In this document: in pieces, positions 15,182 to 24,672 of the stretch
Numbering within the stretch: position 1 is the first letter of the stretch
Layout: every line of letters starts with the position of its first letter
From: Rhizobium terrae
GTDB lineage: Bacteria; Pseudomonadota; Alphaproteobacteria; Rhizobiales; Rhizobiaceae
Direction of reading: 5' to 3'
Assembly (NCBI RefSeq): GCF_003425685.1
Contig: NZ_QJKM01000015.1
Coordinates: 124,001-188,000, forward strand
DNA length: 64,000 nt
Position numbers and translations under genes: made by a program
Notes under the pieces: model-generated
Told to the model about the DNA's origin: nothing
Databases searched by the model: none
The model's input: the letters and a program-made list of their open reading frames with translations, nothing else

Positions 15182-16264
15182 TCAGTTGACCGCCGTCACC
15201 GCAAAACCCTGTTTGCGCAGGAGTTCGACCAGGCCTTCCTCTCCCGGCAGATGGGCGGCGCCGACCGCGATGAAAGCGGCACCTTCGGCGAGAATCGGTG
15301 CAGCGCGCCCGGCCATCAGGTGGTTGCGCTTTGTGATGATGAGGTTCTCGAACTCGGCATAGCCGGCTTCATCCTCGGTACCGTCCGGGGCGACGGCCTT
15401 CATCAGCGGCGTCAGCACGCCGATCTGCTGGGCGAGGTAGAGATCGGTCATGGTGTAGAAGAGGTCGTCCATCTTCCTGCCGAGCTTGATCGCCTCGACG
15501 ATCGATTTCACGTGCAGGTCCATGGGCAGCGCGTTGATCGCATTGACCTGCTCCTCCAGTGTCTCCAGCCCCTTGACCAGCTTGCCATGGCTTTCGGCCT
15601 CCAGGGCGATCTTCTTATCGAGGAAGACGTTCTTCTGGCCCTTGCGGGCGAGTTCGCAGGCCGGCAGCGCCACGATGCCCATCAGCATCCAGGGCTTCAT
15701 GCGGGAAACCGCGGAATAGTTGATGCCGCGGCTTTTCAAGCCTTCCTGCAGGATCTGCAGGTCTTCCTTCGAGAGCAGCGAGTCGAGCGAGCGGCCGTCG
15801 GTGAACATGGTGAGCTCGGGCTTCATCAGCAGCGCCGCCATGCTCTTCCTTTCGTCGAGCACTTCGTCGGATTCGACGACGATCGTCCTGGCCTGCGATT
15901 GCGCCTCCTGGGCACCAGGCGGCATCTTCAGGACCCGCGGATCGGTGACATGCATGGTGCCCAGCAGGTAGGACGGGGCAAGGCCGGCCTTCTCGATCTT
16001 CCAGAAGATGTTCCTGCCGTTCAGCACCCTGTCGCCTTCGGCGATCACCCTGGCATAGGAGGCGGGGTTTTCGACCTTCAACTCCTCAAGGAGATTTTCG
16101 CCGCGGCATGCCGGGGTCTCGGCATTCGCCGGCGAAAGGAAGCCGAGGATCAGCAGCAAGGACAGGAGCGCCAGAAGATGTGCGGCCGCGATCAGCCAGA
16201 GGGTGAGTTTCTGGGCGCGCTTGTAGAAGGCGCCGGAAGTCAGGGGAAAGGCGGGAGTCATCAT
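15182..16264 (-). CDS. TraB/GumN-family membrane-anchored protein
   Basis: About 360 residues. After a short N-terminal region there is one strong hydrophobic segment (LWLIAAAHLLALLSLLLILG), then the TraB/GumN domain with the two signature GxxH motifs, LLGTMHVTD near the start and VGAAHLPGEEGL near the end, plus the acidic VVESDEV. The family includes putative metalloproteases (Tiki-like). It is probably a periplasmic domain tethered to the membrane. An upstream ATG at 16291 is possible; 16264 is chosen for the GGACGG just before it. It lies 97 bases downstream of xerC on the same strand. Confidence 0.78.
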   Translation of the reverse strand: MMTPAFPLTSGAFYKRAQKLTLWLIAAAHLLALLSLLLILGFLSPANAETPACRGENLLEELKVENPASYARVIAEGDRVLNGRNIFWKIEKAGLAPSYLLGTMHVTDPRVLKMPPGAQEAQSQARTIVVESDEVLDERKSMAALLMKPELTMFTDGRSLDSLLSKEDLQILQEGLKSRGINYSAVSRMKPWMLMGIVALPACELARKGQKNVFLDKKIALEAESHGKLVKGLETLEEQVNAINALPMDLHVKSIVEAIKLGRKMDDLFYTMTDLYLAQQIGVLTPLMKAVAPDGTEDEAGYAEFENLIITKRNHLMAGRAAPILAEGAAFIAVGAAHLPGEEGLVELLRKQGFAVTAVN

Positions 16265-16361
16265 GGCATCCGTCCGAAAGTTCGCCGGCATTCTAGAAAA
16301 GCCGGCTGCACAAGCGCTTAACGCAACTGGTTAAAACTTCGTTCACACGGGACATTCGGGT

Positions 16362-17297
16362 TCACGCCCGGGGATGGGCGCGGTCGTAGACCTCAAGGAG
16401 GCGGGAGGAATCGACGCCGGTATAGACCTGGGTCGTGGAAAGGCTGGCATGGCCGAGCAGTTCCTGGATGGTGCGCAGATCCCCGCCGCCCGCCAGGAGA
16501 TGCGTTGCGAAGGAATGCCGAAGCGCATGCGGCGTTGCCGTTTCCGGCAGTCCGAGGGCGCCTCTCAGCTTCTGCATCTCGCGCTGGATGATCGCGGGCT
16601 GCAGCGGACCGCCGCGCGCGCCGCGAAACAGCAGGTCGTCATCTTCGAGATCATAGGGGCAGAGCTTCCTATAGGTGGCGACCGCATCGAAGACGGCCGG
16701 CAGGAGCGGCACGATACGGGTCTTGCCGCCCTTGCCGGTGATACGCAGCGTCTTCGATCCCGGCGTGAGGTCGGCGGGTGTGAGGCCGAGTGCCTCGGAA
16801 ATGCGCAGGCCGCAGCCATAGAGCAAGGTCAGGACGGCCGCATCGCGGGCTGCGATCCAGGGCTCTTCGTGCAACTGGGCATCCCTGGCAACGAGGTTCA
16901 GCGCCTGCCGGTCGGTGAGCGGCTTGGGGAGCGATTTCGGCTGCTTCGGCGCGCGGATTGTCCCGGCGGCCGCGGCATTCACCAGGCCCTTGCGCTCCAG
17001 GTAACGAAGAAATGATCTGAGGCCCGCGAGATGCCGGCCGAGCGAACGGGGTCCAGACCCTTCGCGGCGACGGGCGGCCAAAAAGGCGCGCAGATCCGCC
17101 GGGCGCAAGGTATGGATATCCGCGAGTTTGGTGGGGCCGCCCATATGGCCGGTGAGAAATGCCAAAAACTGGCGCGTGTCGCGCTCATAGGCATCCAGCG
17201 TGTTGTCGGAAAGCCGGCGTTCGCTAGCGAGGCTGCTCAGCCATTCGTGGCGTTTCTCCATGAGATCCGGGGTGGCGATAATCAGCAGTTCGTTCAT
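16362..17297 (-). CDS. xerC: Tyrosine recombinase XerC
   Basis: 311 residues. N-terminal SAM-like core-binding domain (about 14-103) and a C-terminal catalytic domain with the full set: Arg165 (CGLRISEA), Lys189 (TGKGGKTR), His257 and Arg260 (HALRHSFATHLL), His283 (LGHASL) and nucleophile Tyr292 (TQVYTGVD). It works with XerD at dif to resolve chromosome dimers. Chromosomal context away from mobile genes supports the housekeeping role. It is divergent from the acyltransferase gene across a 154-base promoter region. Confidence 0.93.
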   Translation of the reverse strand: MNELLIIATPDLMEKRHEWLSSLASERRLSDNTLDAYERDTRQFLAFLTGHMGGPTKLADIHTLRPADLRAFLAARRREGSGPRSLGRHLAGLRSFLRYLERKGLVNAAAAGTIRAPKQPKSLPKPLTDRQALNLVARDAQLHEEPWIAARDAAVLTLLYGCGLRISEALGLTPADLTPGSKTLRITGKGGKTRIVPLLPAVFDAVATYRKLCPYDLEDDDLLFRGARGGPLQPAIIQREMQKLRGALGLPETATPHALRHSFATHLLAGGGDLRTIQELLGHASLSTTQVYTGVDSSRLLEVYDRAHPRA

Positions 17298-17451
17298 TCC
17301 CGTACCCGTTGAATTCGGAGCATGGCCGCCCCAGATTGCTGTGGACGGCGTTACGATTTCGCTAAGTTCAAGTTTGGCCGATGCTTAATTTCGCCATCCT
17401 TCGATCACACGGGATGGAGATATTTTCCGAATTCTGTTTGCGGGAGTTTTT

Positions 17452-18378
17452 ATGGCGCGCCGTGATTCGATGAACAGCTACGGCCAGTTGGCCGAAATTC
17501 TCGCTTTCGTTTCGCAAGGCAAGCCCGGACATATCGTCGACACGCTGATCGCCGAACGGGGACAGCGCATCGTCAGCAATCCGCTCTGGCCCGTCATCCG
17601 GCCGTTTCTCTACACGCTCCTGCGTTATGGACGGGCCATTAGGTTCGCCAACGATATTCAGGGAACGAGCGGTTTCCAGTCGTTCGAATACATGAGCAAC
17701 CTGCTGAAGCTCGACGTGACGGTGGCCAATGCCGAGCGCATTCCCAAAAAAGGCGGCTTCATTCTCGTCAGCAACCACCCCACCGGCATTGCCGACGGGG
17801 TAGCGATCTTCGATCTCCTGAAGGACCGCCGGCCCGATCTGATGATCTTCGCCAACCGCGATGCGGTGCGCGTCAATCCACGCTTTGCCGAGATGATCAT
17901 TCCGGTCGAGTGGCGGGAGGAATACAAGAGCAAGCTCAAGACCCGCGAGACGCTGGTGCTGACCAACAAGACGGTCGAGGACGGCAAGGTGATGGTGCTC
18001 TTCCCCTCCGGCCGCATCGCCTATTGGGAAAACGGCAGGCTCAACGAACGGCCCTGGAAGACCTCCGCCGTCGGCCTGGCGCGGAAATACAATCTGCCGA
18101 TCCTGCCGATCCACATGCGGGCGCGCAATTCCGGCCTGTTCTACTGGTTCGCCAAATGGTCGACCGAGCTGCGCGACATGACGGTCTTCTACGAACTACT
18201 CAACAAGAAGGGCAATCATTTCGACTTCACGATCGGACAGATGATCCAGCCGGACGAGCTGGAGGGTGACGTGGCGGATGTGACTAGGGCTCTCGAACAT
18301 CACACCGTGTTCGAACTGGCGGCCGACGGCGATGCTCGATTTGCCTGGCCGCGGCGCAATCAATCGTTTGCGGCATGA
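17452..18378 (+). CDS. PlsC-like acyltransferase
   Basis: 308 residues. The central region resembles lysophosphatidate acyltransferases (PF01553): block I is VSNHPTGIADG (His109, Asp115), block III is the FPSGRIAYW segment near 184, and an ILPIH segment follows. The catalytic pair is spaced as H-x5-D rather than the usual H-x4-D. It may acylate a lysophospholipid or an ornithine-lipid precursor; the acceptor cannot be told from sequence. Starts at 17452 with GGGAG upstream; a second ATG at 17470 is possible. The next gene begins 42 bases downstream. Confidence 0.75.
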   Translation: MARRDSMNSYGQLAEILAFVSQGKPGHIVDTLIAERGQRIVSNPLWPVIRPFLYTLLRYGRAIRFANDIQGTSGFQSFEYMSNLLKLDVTVANAERIPKKGGFILVSNHPTGIADGVAIFDLLKDRRPDLMIFANRDAVRVNPRFAEMIIPVEWREEYKSKLKTRETLVLTNKTVEDGKVMVLFPSGRIAYWENGRLNERPWKTSAVGLARKYNLPILPIHMRARNSGLFYWFAKWSTELRDMTVFYELLNKKGNHFDFTIGQMIQPDELEGDVADVTRALEHHTVFELAADGDARFAWPRRNQSFAA

Positions 18379-18420
18379 GCGTCCGCTGGCTTCCGGTTGA
18401 GCCCGTGATATAGAGCGGCC

Positions 18421-19563
18421 ATGCTGCTGCGTTCCATGTACGCCCAGAATTACCGTTCTCTGCGCTCGATCCGTATGGATCTTGCCGGCGTCAATGTGTT
18501 CATCGGCGAGAATGGCGTCGGCAAATCCAATCTCTACAGAGCCTTACAGCTTGTGCAGGCGGCGGTGCAGGGCACGCTGGCCTATGAGATCGCGGCCGAA
18601 GGCGGCATGGCCTCGGCGCTCTGGACGGGGCCGCGACGGCGGGACGAAAAGAATTTCCGCATCAGGTTTGAGGTGGAGGTGCTGGACGAGGAGCGGGCCG
18701 TCACTTTTCGTTACTGGGTCGAGGCAGGGCTGAGGCCGCCGATCGATGCGGCGGGTTTTGCCTTCGAGCCGCAGGTGAAGGCGGAGGAGCTTTCGGTCGA
18801 GACGGGTTCGCGGCCGGTGACGATGATGAAACGCGCCGGGCCTGGCATCATGGTGCGGGGGACAAAAGGGCGAATGGAGGAATATCCGGAAAAGGCGATG
18901 ACCTCGGAGACGGCGATCGCCCTTCTGGGTGATGCCGGGCATTATCCGGAGGCCGGCGCCTTCCGGCGGCTGGTGGATGGCTGGCGCTTCTTCCACGGGT
19001 TTCGGACGGACCGGGATTCCGCACTGAGACGGCCCTGCCTTGCGGTGACATCCCCCTTGCTCGACCAGGACGGCGGCAACATGGCAGCGGTGTTTGCGAC
19101 GCTCGAACATACCCGCGGAGATACGGTCGATCTCGATCGGGCGGTAGCGTCGGCGCTTGGCGGTGCGAAACTCGTCGTGCCGGAGCCGGGGGAATATGCG
19201 GAGTTCGGCTTGATCTTTCCCGATTTTCCCAAGCGGGTTTTCCAGCCGCGCGAGCTTTCCGACGGGCAGATCCGTTTCCTCGGATTGGCGGCGGCGCTGA
19301 TGTCCTACCGCCAGCCGCCGCTGATCGCACTGAACGAACCCGAAGCCAGCCTGCATCCGGATATGCTGCCGCCGCTGGCCGACATGATCGCGCAGGCCTC
19401 CCGATCCAGCCAGGTCTGGATCGTAACCCACTCGCAGCAGTTCGCTTCGGCGGTGGAGGAGCGTTGCGGCGTGGGGCCGAAACGGGTCATCCGCAAGCAC
19501 GGTGCGACCTGGATCGAGGGCATGCGATTGACAGGCGTGGTTGACGAGGAGGATGACGAATAG
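18421..19563 (+). CDS. AAA-family ATPase (RecF/SMC-like predicted ATPase)
   Basis: 380 residues. Walker A FIGENGVGKSN (Lys35 region), an ABC-type signature segment ELSDGQIRFLGLAAAL, Walker B IALNEPEASLHPD near 302-313, and a switch histidine in IVTHSQQF. This is the ABC-ATPase head architecture of the COG4637-like predicted ATPases related to RecF and OLD nucleases. No TOPRIM or nuclease domain is visible and no partner gene overlaps it, so a defence role is not supported. It is followed 48 bases later by priA; cellular role unknown. Confidence 0.75.
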   Translation: MLLRSMYAQNYRSLRSIRMDLAGVNVFIGENGVGKSNLYRALQLVQAAVQGTLAYEIAAEGGMASALWTGPRRRDEKNFRIRFEVEVLDEERAVTFRYWVEAGLRPPIDAAGFAFEPQVKAEELSVETGSRPVTMMKRAGPGIMVRGTKGRMEEYPEKAMTSETAIALLGDAGHYPEAGAFRRLVDGWRFFHGFRTDRDSALRRPCLAVTSPLLDQDGGNMAAVFATLEHTRGDTVDLDRAVASALGGAKLVVPEPGEYAEFGLIFPDFPKRVFQPRELSDGQIRFLGLAAALMSYRQPPLIALNEPEASLHPDMLPPLADMIAQASRSSQVWIVTHSQQFASAVEERCGVGPKRVIRKHGATWIEGMRLTGVVDEEDDE

Positions 19564-19611
19564 CCATTTGAGGGTTCACTTTTGTTCTCTCACGGGGCAT
19601 GGTCGCCGCCC

Positions 19612-21834
19612 ATGGGCACAGATTCGTCCGATCTCTTCGGTTCCCTTTTTGAAACGCCGCCGTTGGTGCGGGTCGTTCCGGTTCTGGTGCCGCTGCCGGT
19701 GTCGGGCGCTTACAGTTACGCCGTACCGGAGGGCATGCATGTGGAGCCGGGTTCGGTCGTGCAAGTGCCGGTCGGACCGCGGCAGTATATCGGCGTCGTG
19801 TGGCATTGCGAAAATGACGACAAGCTGGACCCGAAGAAGCTGAGGCCGATCACGCTCGCCTTCGATTGCCCGCCGCTTTCCAGGGAAATGCGGGATTTCG
19901 TCGACTGGGTTTCCGCCTATACGCTTTCGCCGCCCGGTCTCGTGGCGCGCATGGCGATCCGCGCGCCGGCGGCGCTCGATCCAGAGCCGATGGTCGAAGG
20001 CTTGCGTTATCTGGGAGGCCAGCCGGAACGGCTGACGCCCGCCCGTGCGAGGGTGCTCGATCTCGCCGGCGAGGAAGATATTCCATGGACGCGGAGCGGG
20101 CTGGCGCATGCGGCCGGCGTATCGCTCAGCGTCATCGACGGGCTGACGGCCCAGGGCCTGTTCGAGACGGTCTTCCTGCCGCCGCCCCCGATCGTCGCCA
20201 AGCCCGATCCGGATTACACCGCGCCGCGCATCGAGGGGCCGCAGAAGGAGGCGGCGGAGGAGATCGTCGGATCGATCCGGGCGGGCGGCTTTGCCGCTTC
20301 GCTGATTGACGGCGTGACCGGTTCCGGGAAGACGGAAGTTTATTTCGAGGCGATCGCCGAGACGCTGCGCGCTGGCCGCCAGGTGCTGATCCTGCTGCCG
20401 GAGATCGCCCTAACATCGAGTTTCCTCGAACGGTTTCAGGATCGTTTCGGCGCCAAGCCGGGCGAATGGCATTCCGATCTTTCGCCTCGGATGCGCGAAA
20501 AGGTTTGGCGCGGGGTGGTAACGGGGGAGGTGCAGGTGGTAGCAGGCGCCCGCTCTGCGCTCTTCCTGCCATTCGAGAACCTGGGCCTCATCATCGTCGA
20601 CGAGGAGCACGACCCCGCCTACAAGCAGGAGGACCGGGTTTTCTACAATGCCCGCGACATGGCGGTGGTGCGCGCCCGGATCGGCGATTTTCCGATCGTG
20701 CTTGTGTCGGCGACACCTTCGGTCGAGAGCCAGGTGAACGGGCTTTCAGGCCGTTACAACACCGTGCATCTGCCGACCCGTTTCGGCGATGCGGCGCTGC
20801 CGGACCTGCATCTGATCGACATGCGGCGGCACCCGCCGGAGCGGGGCGGGTTCCTCTCGCCGGTGCTTCTGAGGGCGATCGCCAAAACGATCGAGCGCAA
20901 GGAACAGGCGCTGCTTTTCCTCAACCGCCGCGGTTATGCGCCGCTGACGCTCTGCCGTGTCTGCGGCCATCGCTTCCAATGCCCGCAATGTTCGAGCTGG
21001 CTGGTGGAGCACCGGTTCAAGAGCCAGATCCAGTGCCATCAATGCGGTTACTCGGAGCGTACGCCGGAAGCCTGCCCGGAATGCGGGACGCTCGACCATC
21101 TCGTGGCCTGCGGGCCGGGCGTGGAGCGCATCGCGGAAGAGGTGGAAAAGCATTTTCCGGATGCCCGCACCATCGTCATGTCCTCCGATCTGCTCGGCGG
21201 CGTCAAGCGCATGCGGCTGGAGCTGGATGCGATCGCCAAGGGCGAGGCGGATATCATCATCGGCACGCAGCTCGTCGCCAAGGGCCATAACTTTCCGCTG
21301 ATGACGCTGGTGGGCATCGTCGATTCCGATCTCGGCCTGTCGAACGGCGATCCGCGCGCGGCGGAGCGGACTTTTCAACTCCTCAGCCAGGTCACCGGCC
21401 GCGCGGGCCGAACGGGCCTGAAGAGCCATGGCCTGCTGCAGACTTTTCAGCCTCAGCATCCGGTCATGCAGGCGATCGTCTCGGGTGACGCAGGCGCCTT
21501 CTACGAGCGCGAAATCGCCGAGCGGGAAAGGGCGATCCTGCCGCCTTTCGGCCGGCTCGCCTCGCTGATCGTTTCGGCCGACACGCGCGCCGATGCCGAA
21601 ACGCATGCCCGGGGCCTTCGCGCGGCTGCCCCGAAGGTAACGGGCATTTCCGTGCTCGGGCCTGCCGAGGCGCCGCTGGCGCTGGTGCGGGGGCGCCACC
21701 GCTTCCGCCTGCTCGTCCATGGCCGGCGCAATGCCGACATGCAGGCGTTTCTGCGGGCGATGCTGGCGAACGGCCCAAAGCAGCGCGGTTCGGTGCAGAT
21801 CCAACTCGATATCGACCCGCAAAGCTTCCTTTGA
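19612..21834 (+). CDS. priA: Primosomal protein N' (replication-restart helicase PriA)
   Basis: 740 residues. N-terminal 3'-DNA-end-binding domain (about 20-120); helicase core with Walker A GVTGSGKT (Lys240), DEEH box at 330-333 and later motifs TQLVAKGHNF and GRAGRTG; a zinc-binding insert with eight Cys (448, 451, 457, 460, 475, 478, 488, 491). It reloads the replisome at collapsed forks. The ATG at 19612 begins MGTDSSDLFG, a plausible start; an upstream TTG is less likely. All motifs appear intact. Confidence 0.95.
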   Translation: MGTDSSDLFGSLFETPPLVRVVPVLVPLPVSGAYSYAVPEGMHVEPGSVVQVPVGPRQYIGVVWHCENDDKLDPKKLRPITLAFDCPPLSREMRDFVDWVSAYTLSPPGLVARMAIRAPAALDPEPMVEGLRYLGGQPERLTPARARVLDLAGEEDIPWTRSGLAHAAGVSLSVIDGLTAQGLFETVFLPPPPIVAKPDPDYTAPRIEGPQKEAAEEIVGSIRAGGFAASLIDGVTGSGKTEVYFEAIAETLRAGRQVLILLPEIALTSSFLERFQDRFGAKPGEWHSDLSPRMREKVWRGVVTGEVQVVAGARSALFLPFENLGLIIVDEEHDPAYKQEDRVFYNARDMAVVRARIGDFPIVLVSATPSVESQVNGLSGRYNTVHLPTRFGDAALPDLHLIDMRRHPPERGGFLSPVLLRAIAKTIERKEQALLFLNRRGYAPLTLCRVCGHRFQCPQCSSWLVEHRFKSQIQCHQCGYSERTPEACPECGTLDHLVACGPGVERIAEEVEKHFPDARTIVMSSDLLGGVKRMRLELDAIAKGEADIIIGTQLVAKGHNFPLMTLVGIVDSDLGLSNGDPRAAERTFQLLSQVTGRAGRTGLKSHGLLQTFQPQHPVMQAIVSGDAGAFYEREIAERERAILPPFGRLASLIVSADTRADAETHARGLRAAAPKVTGISVLGPAEAPLALVRGRHRFRLLVHGRRNADMQAFLRAMLANGPKQRGSVQIQLDIDPQSFL

Positions 21835-21900
21835 CGCGATCGTTGCGAGTTTATTTACCGCTTGCGCTAGAATCAGACGATTCGAATAAACGAGGGCCGG

Positions 21901-22284
21901 ATGGAACTCTACTTTCCCACTGAGCTTGGCGAGCAACTCGCCTTCACCTGTGCCGCCGTGACGGCTGTTCTCGGTCTTCTGGTCTTACTGCTTCCAGGTC
22001 CTGCTCTGCGGCTTGCGGCCTTCCAGATCGGCGAGATACGGCCAGAAGGATATGCGGCGGTCCGCGCCAGCGGCGCCCATCACCTCGGCTTCGGCCTTGC
22101 GGCCGTCATGCTGGCGCAGGACTGGATCTATCTGACGCTCGCAGCGGCACTCGGATTTGCGGCCGCCGGCCGGCTGGTTTCCTGTGTGTTCGACCGGGCC
22201 TTCACCTTCAAGAACATGGCATTTCTCCTACTTCAGGTTGTGCTTGCGGGCGGGCCGCTCGCCTATGTGCTCGGCGCCTTCTGA
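21901..22284 (+). CDS. Small four-helix membrane protein (DUF4345-like)
   Basis: 127 residues made mainly of four hydrophobic segments (about 14-40, 57-76, 78-97, 103-125) with a conserved-looking RASGAHHLGFGL segment between helices one and two. The pattern resembles DUF4345-type inner-membrane proteins, but I cannot confirm the family. It stands alone between priA and the ATP synthase operon and is closed by a terminator, so it is not part of the atp transcript. Confidence 0.65.
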   Translation: MELYFPTELGEQLAFTCAAVTAVLGLLVLLLPGPALRLAAFQIGEIRPEGYAAVRASGAHHLGFGLAAVMLAQDWIYLTLAAALGFAAAGRLVSCVFDRAFTFKNMAFLLLQVVLAGGPLAYVLGAF

Positions 22285-22353
22285 CGTCGCAATTCGGAGC
22301 AGCCGACTCCTTTCGCCTGAAAATCCTTCCGCCTTCGGTATAAAATGCGGTTC

Positions 22354-22378
22354 AAGCCCTTGCGTCGCGGGCTTTTTC
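22354..22378 (+). terminator. Intrinsic terminator between membrane gene and atpH
   Basis: AAGCCC (22354-22359) pairs with GGGCTT (22369-22374) across a nine-base loop, followed by TTTTT. It isolates the atp operon from upstream transcription. Confidence 0.7.
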
Positions 22379-22431
22379 CGTTATCAGGCGTGTTGCGAGT
22401 CCTTACAGCCTATGCTAGACGGACCGCGAAA

Positions 22432-22459
22432 GTCGGAAAGGGTAGGGCCGACGTCCTAC
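22432..22459 (+). promoter_or_regulatory. Two mutually exclusive hairpins in the atpH leader
   Basis: GTCGG (22432-22436) can pair with CCGAC (22448-22452), or GTAGG (22442-22446) with CCTAC (22455-22459). The pairings overlap, so only one can form at a time. They lie about 90 bases upstream of the atpH start. The stems are short, so this is only suggestive of leader regulation. Confidence 0.25.
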
Positions 22460-22546
22460 AGGTTCTGAGAAATAATCAAACGATTTCAAGGTCTTGCTGC
22501 ACCTCTCCCGCAGGGTCTGGCGCTTGGATGGCAATACAGGGAAACT

Positions 22547-23113
22547 GTGCCCGTGGCTGACACGTCCCAGCTTATTTCCGGTGTAGCGGAGCGTTACGCT
22601 TCCTCGCTTTTCGAACTCGCTCTGGAGGCTGGTTCGATCGATAAGGTCGGTGCCGATCTTGATCGTTTTCAGGCGCTGCTGGATGAAAGCGAAGACCTGC
22701 GACGTCTGGTCGCAAGCCCGGTCTTTTCCGCCGAAGAGCAGCGCAATGCAATTTCCGCCGTTGCCGAGAAGGCCGGCATTTCCGGTCTGGTCGGCAACTT
22801 CCTCAAGGTCGTCGCCGGCAACCGCCGTCTCTTCGCGATCCCCGGCATGATCCGCGCCTTCCGCGTGATCGCTGCGACGCATCGCGGTGAAATCACCGCC
22901 GAGGTCACCTCGGCCCATGCGCTTTCCGCAGCGCAGGAAACTGAACTCAAGTCGGCGCTGAAGGGCGTGACCGGCAAGGACGTGGCCATCGCCGTTACGG
23001 TCGATCCGTCGATCCTTGGCGGCCTCATCGTCAAGGTCGGATCCCGCCAGATCGACACGTCCCTTCGCACCAAACTTTCCACCCTCAAGCTTGCATTGAA
23101 AGAGGTCGGCTGA
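22547..23113 (+). CDS. atpH: ATP synthase F1 delta subunit
   Basis: 188 residues from a GTG start, giving the conserved rhizobial N-terminus MPVADTSQLISGVAERYASSLFELA. Delta sits on top of F1 and connects alpha to the peripheral b/b' stalk. AGGGA is spaced six bases from the GTG; a second GTG at 22553 is the alternative. The family's C-terminal motif VDPSILGGLIVKVGSRQID is present. The stop overlaps the atpA start by one base (TGATG), implying translational coupling. Confidence 0.95.
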   Translation: MPVADTSQLISGVAERYASSLFELALEAGSIDKVGADLDRFQALLDESEDLRRLVASPVFSAEEQRNAISAVAEKAGISGLVGNFLKVVAGNRRLFAIPGMIRAFRVIAATHRGEITAEVTSAHALSAAQETELKSALKGVTGKDVAIAVTVDPSILGGLIVKVGSRQIDTSLRTKLSTLKLALKEVG

Positions 23114-24642
23114 TGGATATCCGTGCAGCGGAAATTTCCGCAATTCTCAAGGACCAGATCAAGAATTTCGGCCAGGAAGCCGAAGTTTCCGAAGTCGGCC
23201 AGGTTCTCTCCGTCGGTGACGGTATCGCTCGCGTCTACGGCCTCGACAATGTCCAGGCCGGCGAAATGGTCGAGTTCCCGGGCGGCGTGCGCGGCATGGC
23301 GCTGAACCTCGAAGCCGATAACGTCGGCGTGGTCATCTTCGGTTCCGACCGCGAGATCAAGGAAGGCGACACCGTCAAGCGGACCGGCGCCATCGTCGAC
23401 GTTCCGGTCGGCCCGGAACTGCTCGGCCGCGTCGTCGATGCCCTCGGCAACCCGATCGACGGAAAGGGGCCGATCAATGCGGCTCGCCGCGCCCGCGTCG
23501 ACGTCAAGGCTCCGGGCATCATTCCGCGCAAGTCGGTTCATGAGCCGATGTCGACCGGCCTCAAGGCCATCGACGCCCTCATCCCGGTCGGCCGCGGCCA
23601 GCGCGAACTTGTCATCGGCGACCGCCAGACCGGCAAGACCGCGATCATCCTCGACACGATCCTGAACCAGAAGCCGATCCACGACAACGGCCCGGACAAC
23701 GACAAGCTCTACTGCGTCTACGTTGCCATCGGCCAGAAGCGTTCGACCGTGGCTCAGTTCGTCAAGGTTCTCGAAGAGCGCGGCGCGCTGCAGTACTCGA
23801 TCATCGTTGCTGCGACCGCTTCCGACCCGGCTCCGATGCAGTACCTCGCGCCGTTCGCCGGCTGCGCCATGGGCGAATACTTCCGTGACAATGGCCAGCA
23901 CGCCCTGATCGGTTACGACGACCTTTCGAAGCAGGCGGTTGCCTACCGCCAGATGTCGCTGCTGCTGCGCCGCCCGCCGGGCCGCGAAGCTTATCCGGGC
24001 GACGTTTTCTACCTGCACTCGCGCCTCCTCGAGCGCGCTGCCAAGCTCAACGACGAAAAGGGCGCTGGCTCGCTCACCGCCCTGCCGGTCATCGAAACCC
24101 AGGGTAACGACGTTTCGGCGTTCATTCCGACCAACGTGATCTCGATCACCGACGGCCAGATCTTCCTCGAAACCGACCTGTTCTATCAGGGCATCCGTCC
24201 GGCCGTTAACGTCGGTCTGTCGGTTTCCCGCGTCGGCTCCGCCGCACAGATCAAGGCGATGAAGCAGGTTGCCGGCTCGATCAAAGGCGAACTCGCCCAG
24301 TATCGCGAAATGGCCGCCTTCGCCCAGTTCGGTTCGGACCTCGATGCCTCGACGCAGCGCCTCCTGAACCGCGGCGCCCGCCTGACCGAACTCCTGAAGC
24401 AGCCGCAGTTCTCGCCGCTGAAGACGGAAGAACAGGTCGCGGTGATCTTCGCCGGCGTCAACGGCTATCTCGACAAGATCGCGGTCGCTCAGGTCGGCAA
24501 GTTCGAACAGGGCCTGCTGTCCTACCTCCGCTCCGAAGGCAAGGCGATCCTCGATACGATCCGTACCGAGAAGCAGCTTTCCGACGACACCCGCGCGAAG
24601 CTCAAGGGCGCTCTCGACAGCTACTCCAAGTCGTTCGCCTGA
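23113..24642 (+). CDS. atpA: ATP synthase F1 alpha subunit
   Basis: 509 residues, starts MDIRAAEISAILKDQIK. Non-catalytic nucleotide-binding subunit with P-loop GDRQTGKTA near 170, and the alpha signature AYRQMSLLLRRPPGREAYPGD region near 280-300 including the arginine finger region SRVGSAAQ near 373. Part of the alpha3beta3 hexamer. Coupled to atpH by overlapping stop and start codons; atpG follows after 30 bases. No unusual features. Confidence 0.98.
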   Translation: MDIRAAEISAILKDQIKNFGQEAEVSEVGQVLSVGDGIARVYGLDNVQAGEMVEFPGGVRGMALNLEADNVGVVIFGSDREIKEGDTVKRTGAIVDVPVGPELLGRVVDALGNPIDGKGPINAARRARVDVKAPGIIPRKSVHEPMSTGLKAIDALIPVGRGQRELVIGDRQTGKTAIILDTILNQKPIHDNGPDNDKLYCVYVAIGQKRSTVAQFVKVLEERGALQYSIIVAATASDPAPMQYLAPFAGCAMGEYFRDNGQHALIGYDDLSKQAVAYRQMSLLLRRPPGREAYPGDVFYLHSRLLERAAKLNDEKGAGSLTALPVIETQGNDVSAFIPTNVISITDGQIFLETDLFYQGIRPAVNVGLSVSRVGSAAQIKAMKQVAGSIKGELAQYREMAAFAQFGSDLDASTQRLLNRGARLTELLKQPQFSPLKTEEQVAVIFAGVNGYLDKIAVAQVGKFEQGLLSYLRSEGKAILDTIRTEKQLSDDTRAKLKGALDSYSKSFA

Positions 24643-24672
24643 GACCGGATCAAGACTAAGGACCGATAACGG

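Noticed and set aside
16318..16340. TTAA-N9-TTAA upstream of the TraB-family gene as a CtrA site
   Set aside because: CtrA sites need a seven-base spacer; here it is nine.
18421..19563. AAA ATPase as an OLD-type defence nuclease
   Set aside because: No TOPRIM or other nuclease domain and no overlapping partner gene; the flanks (acyltransferase, priA) are core genes.
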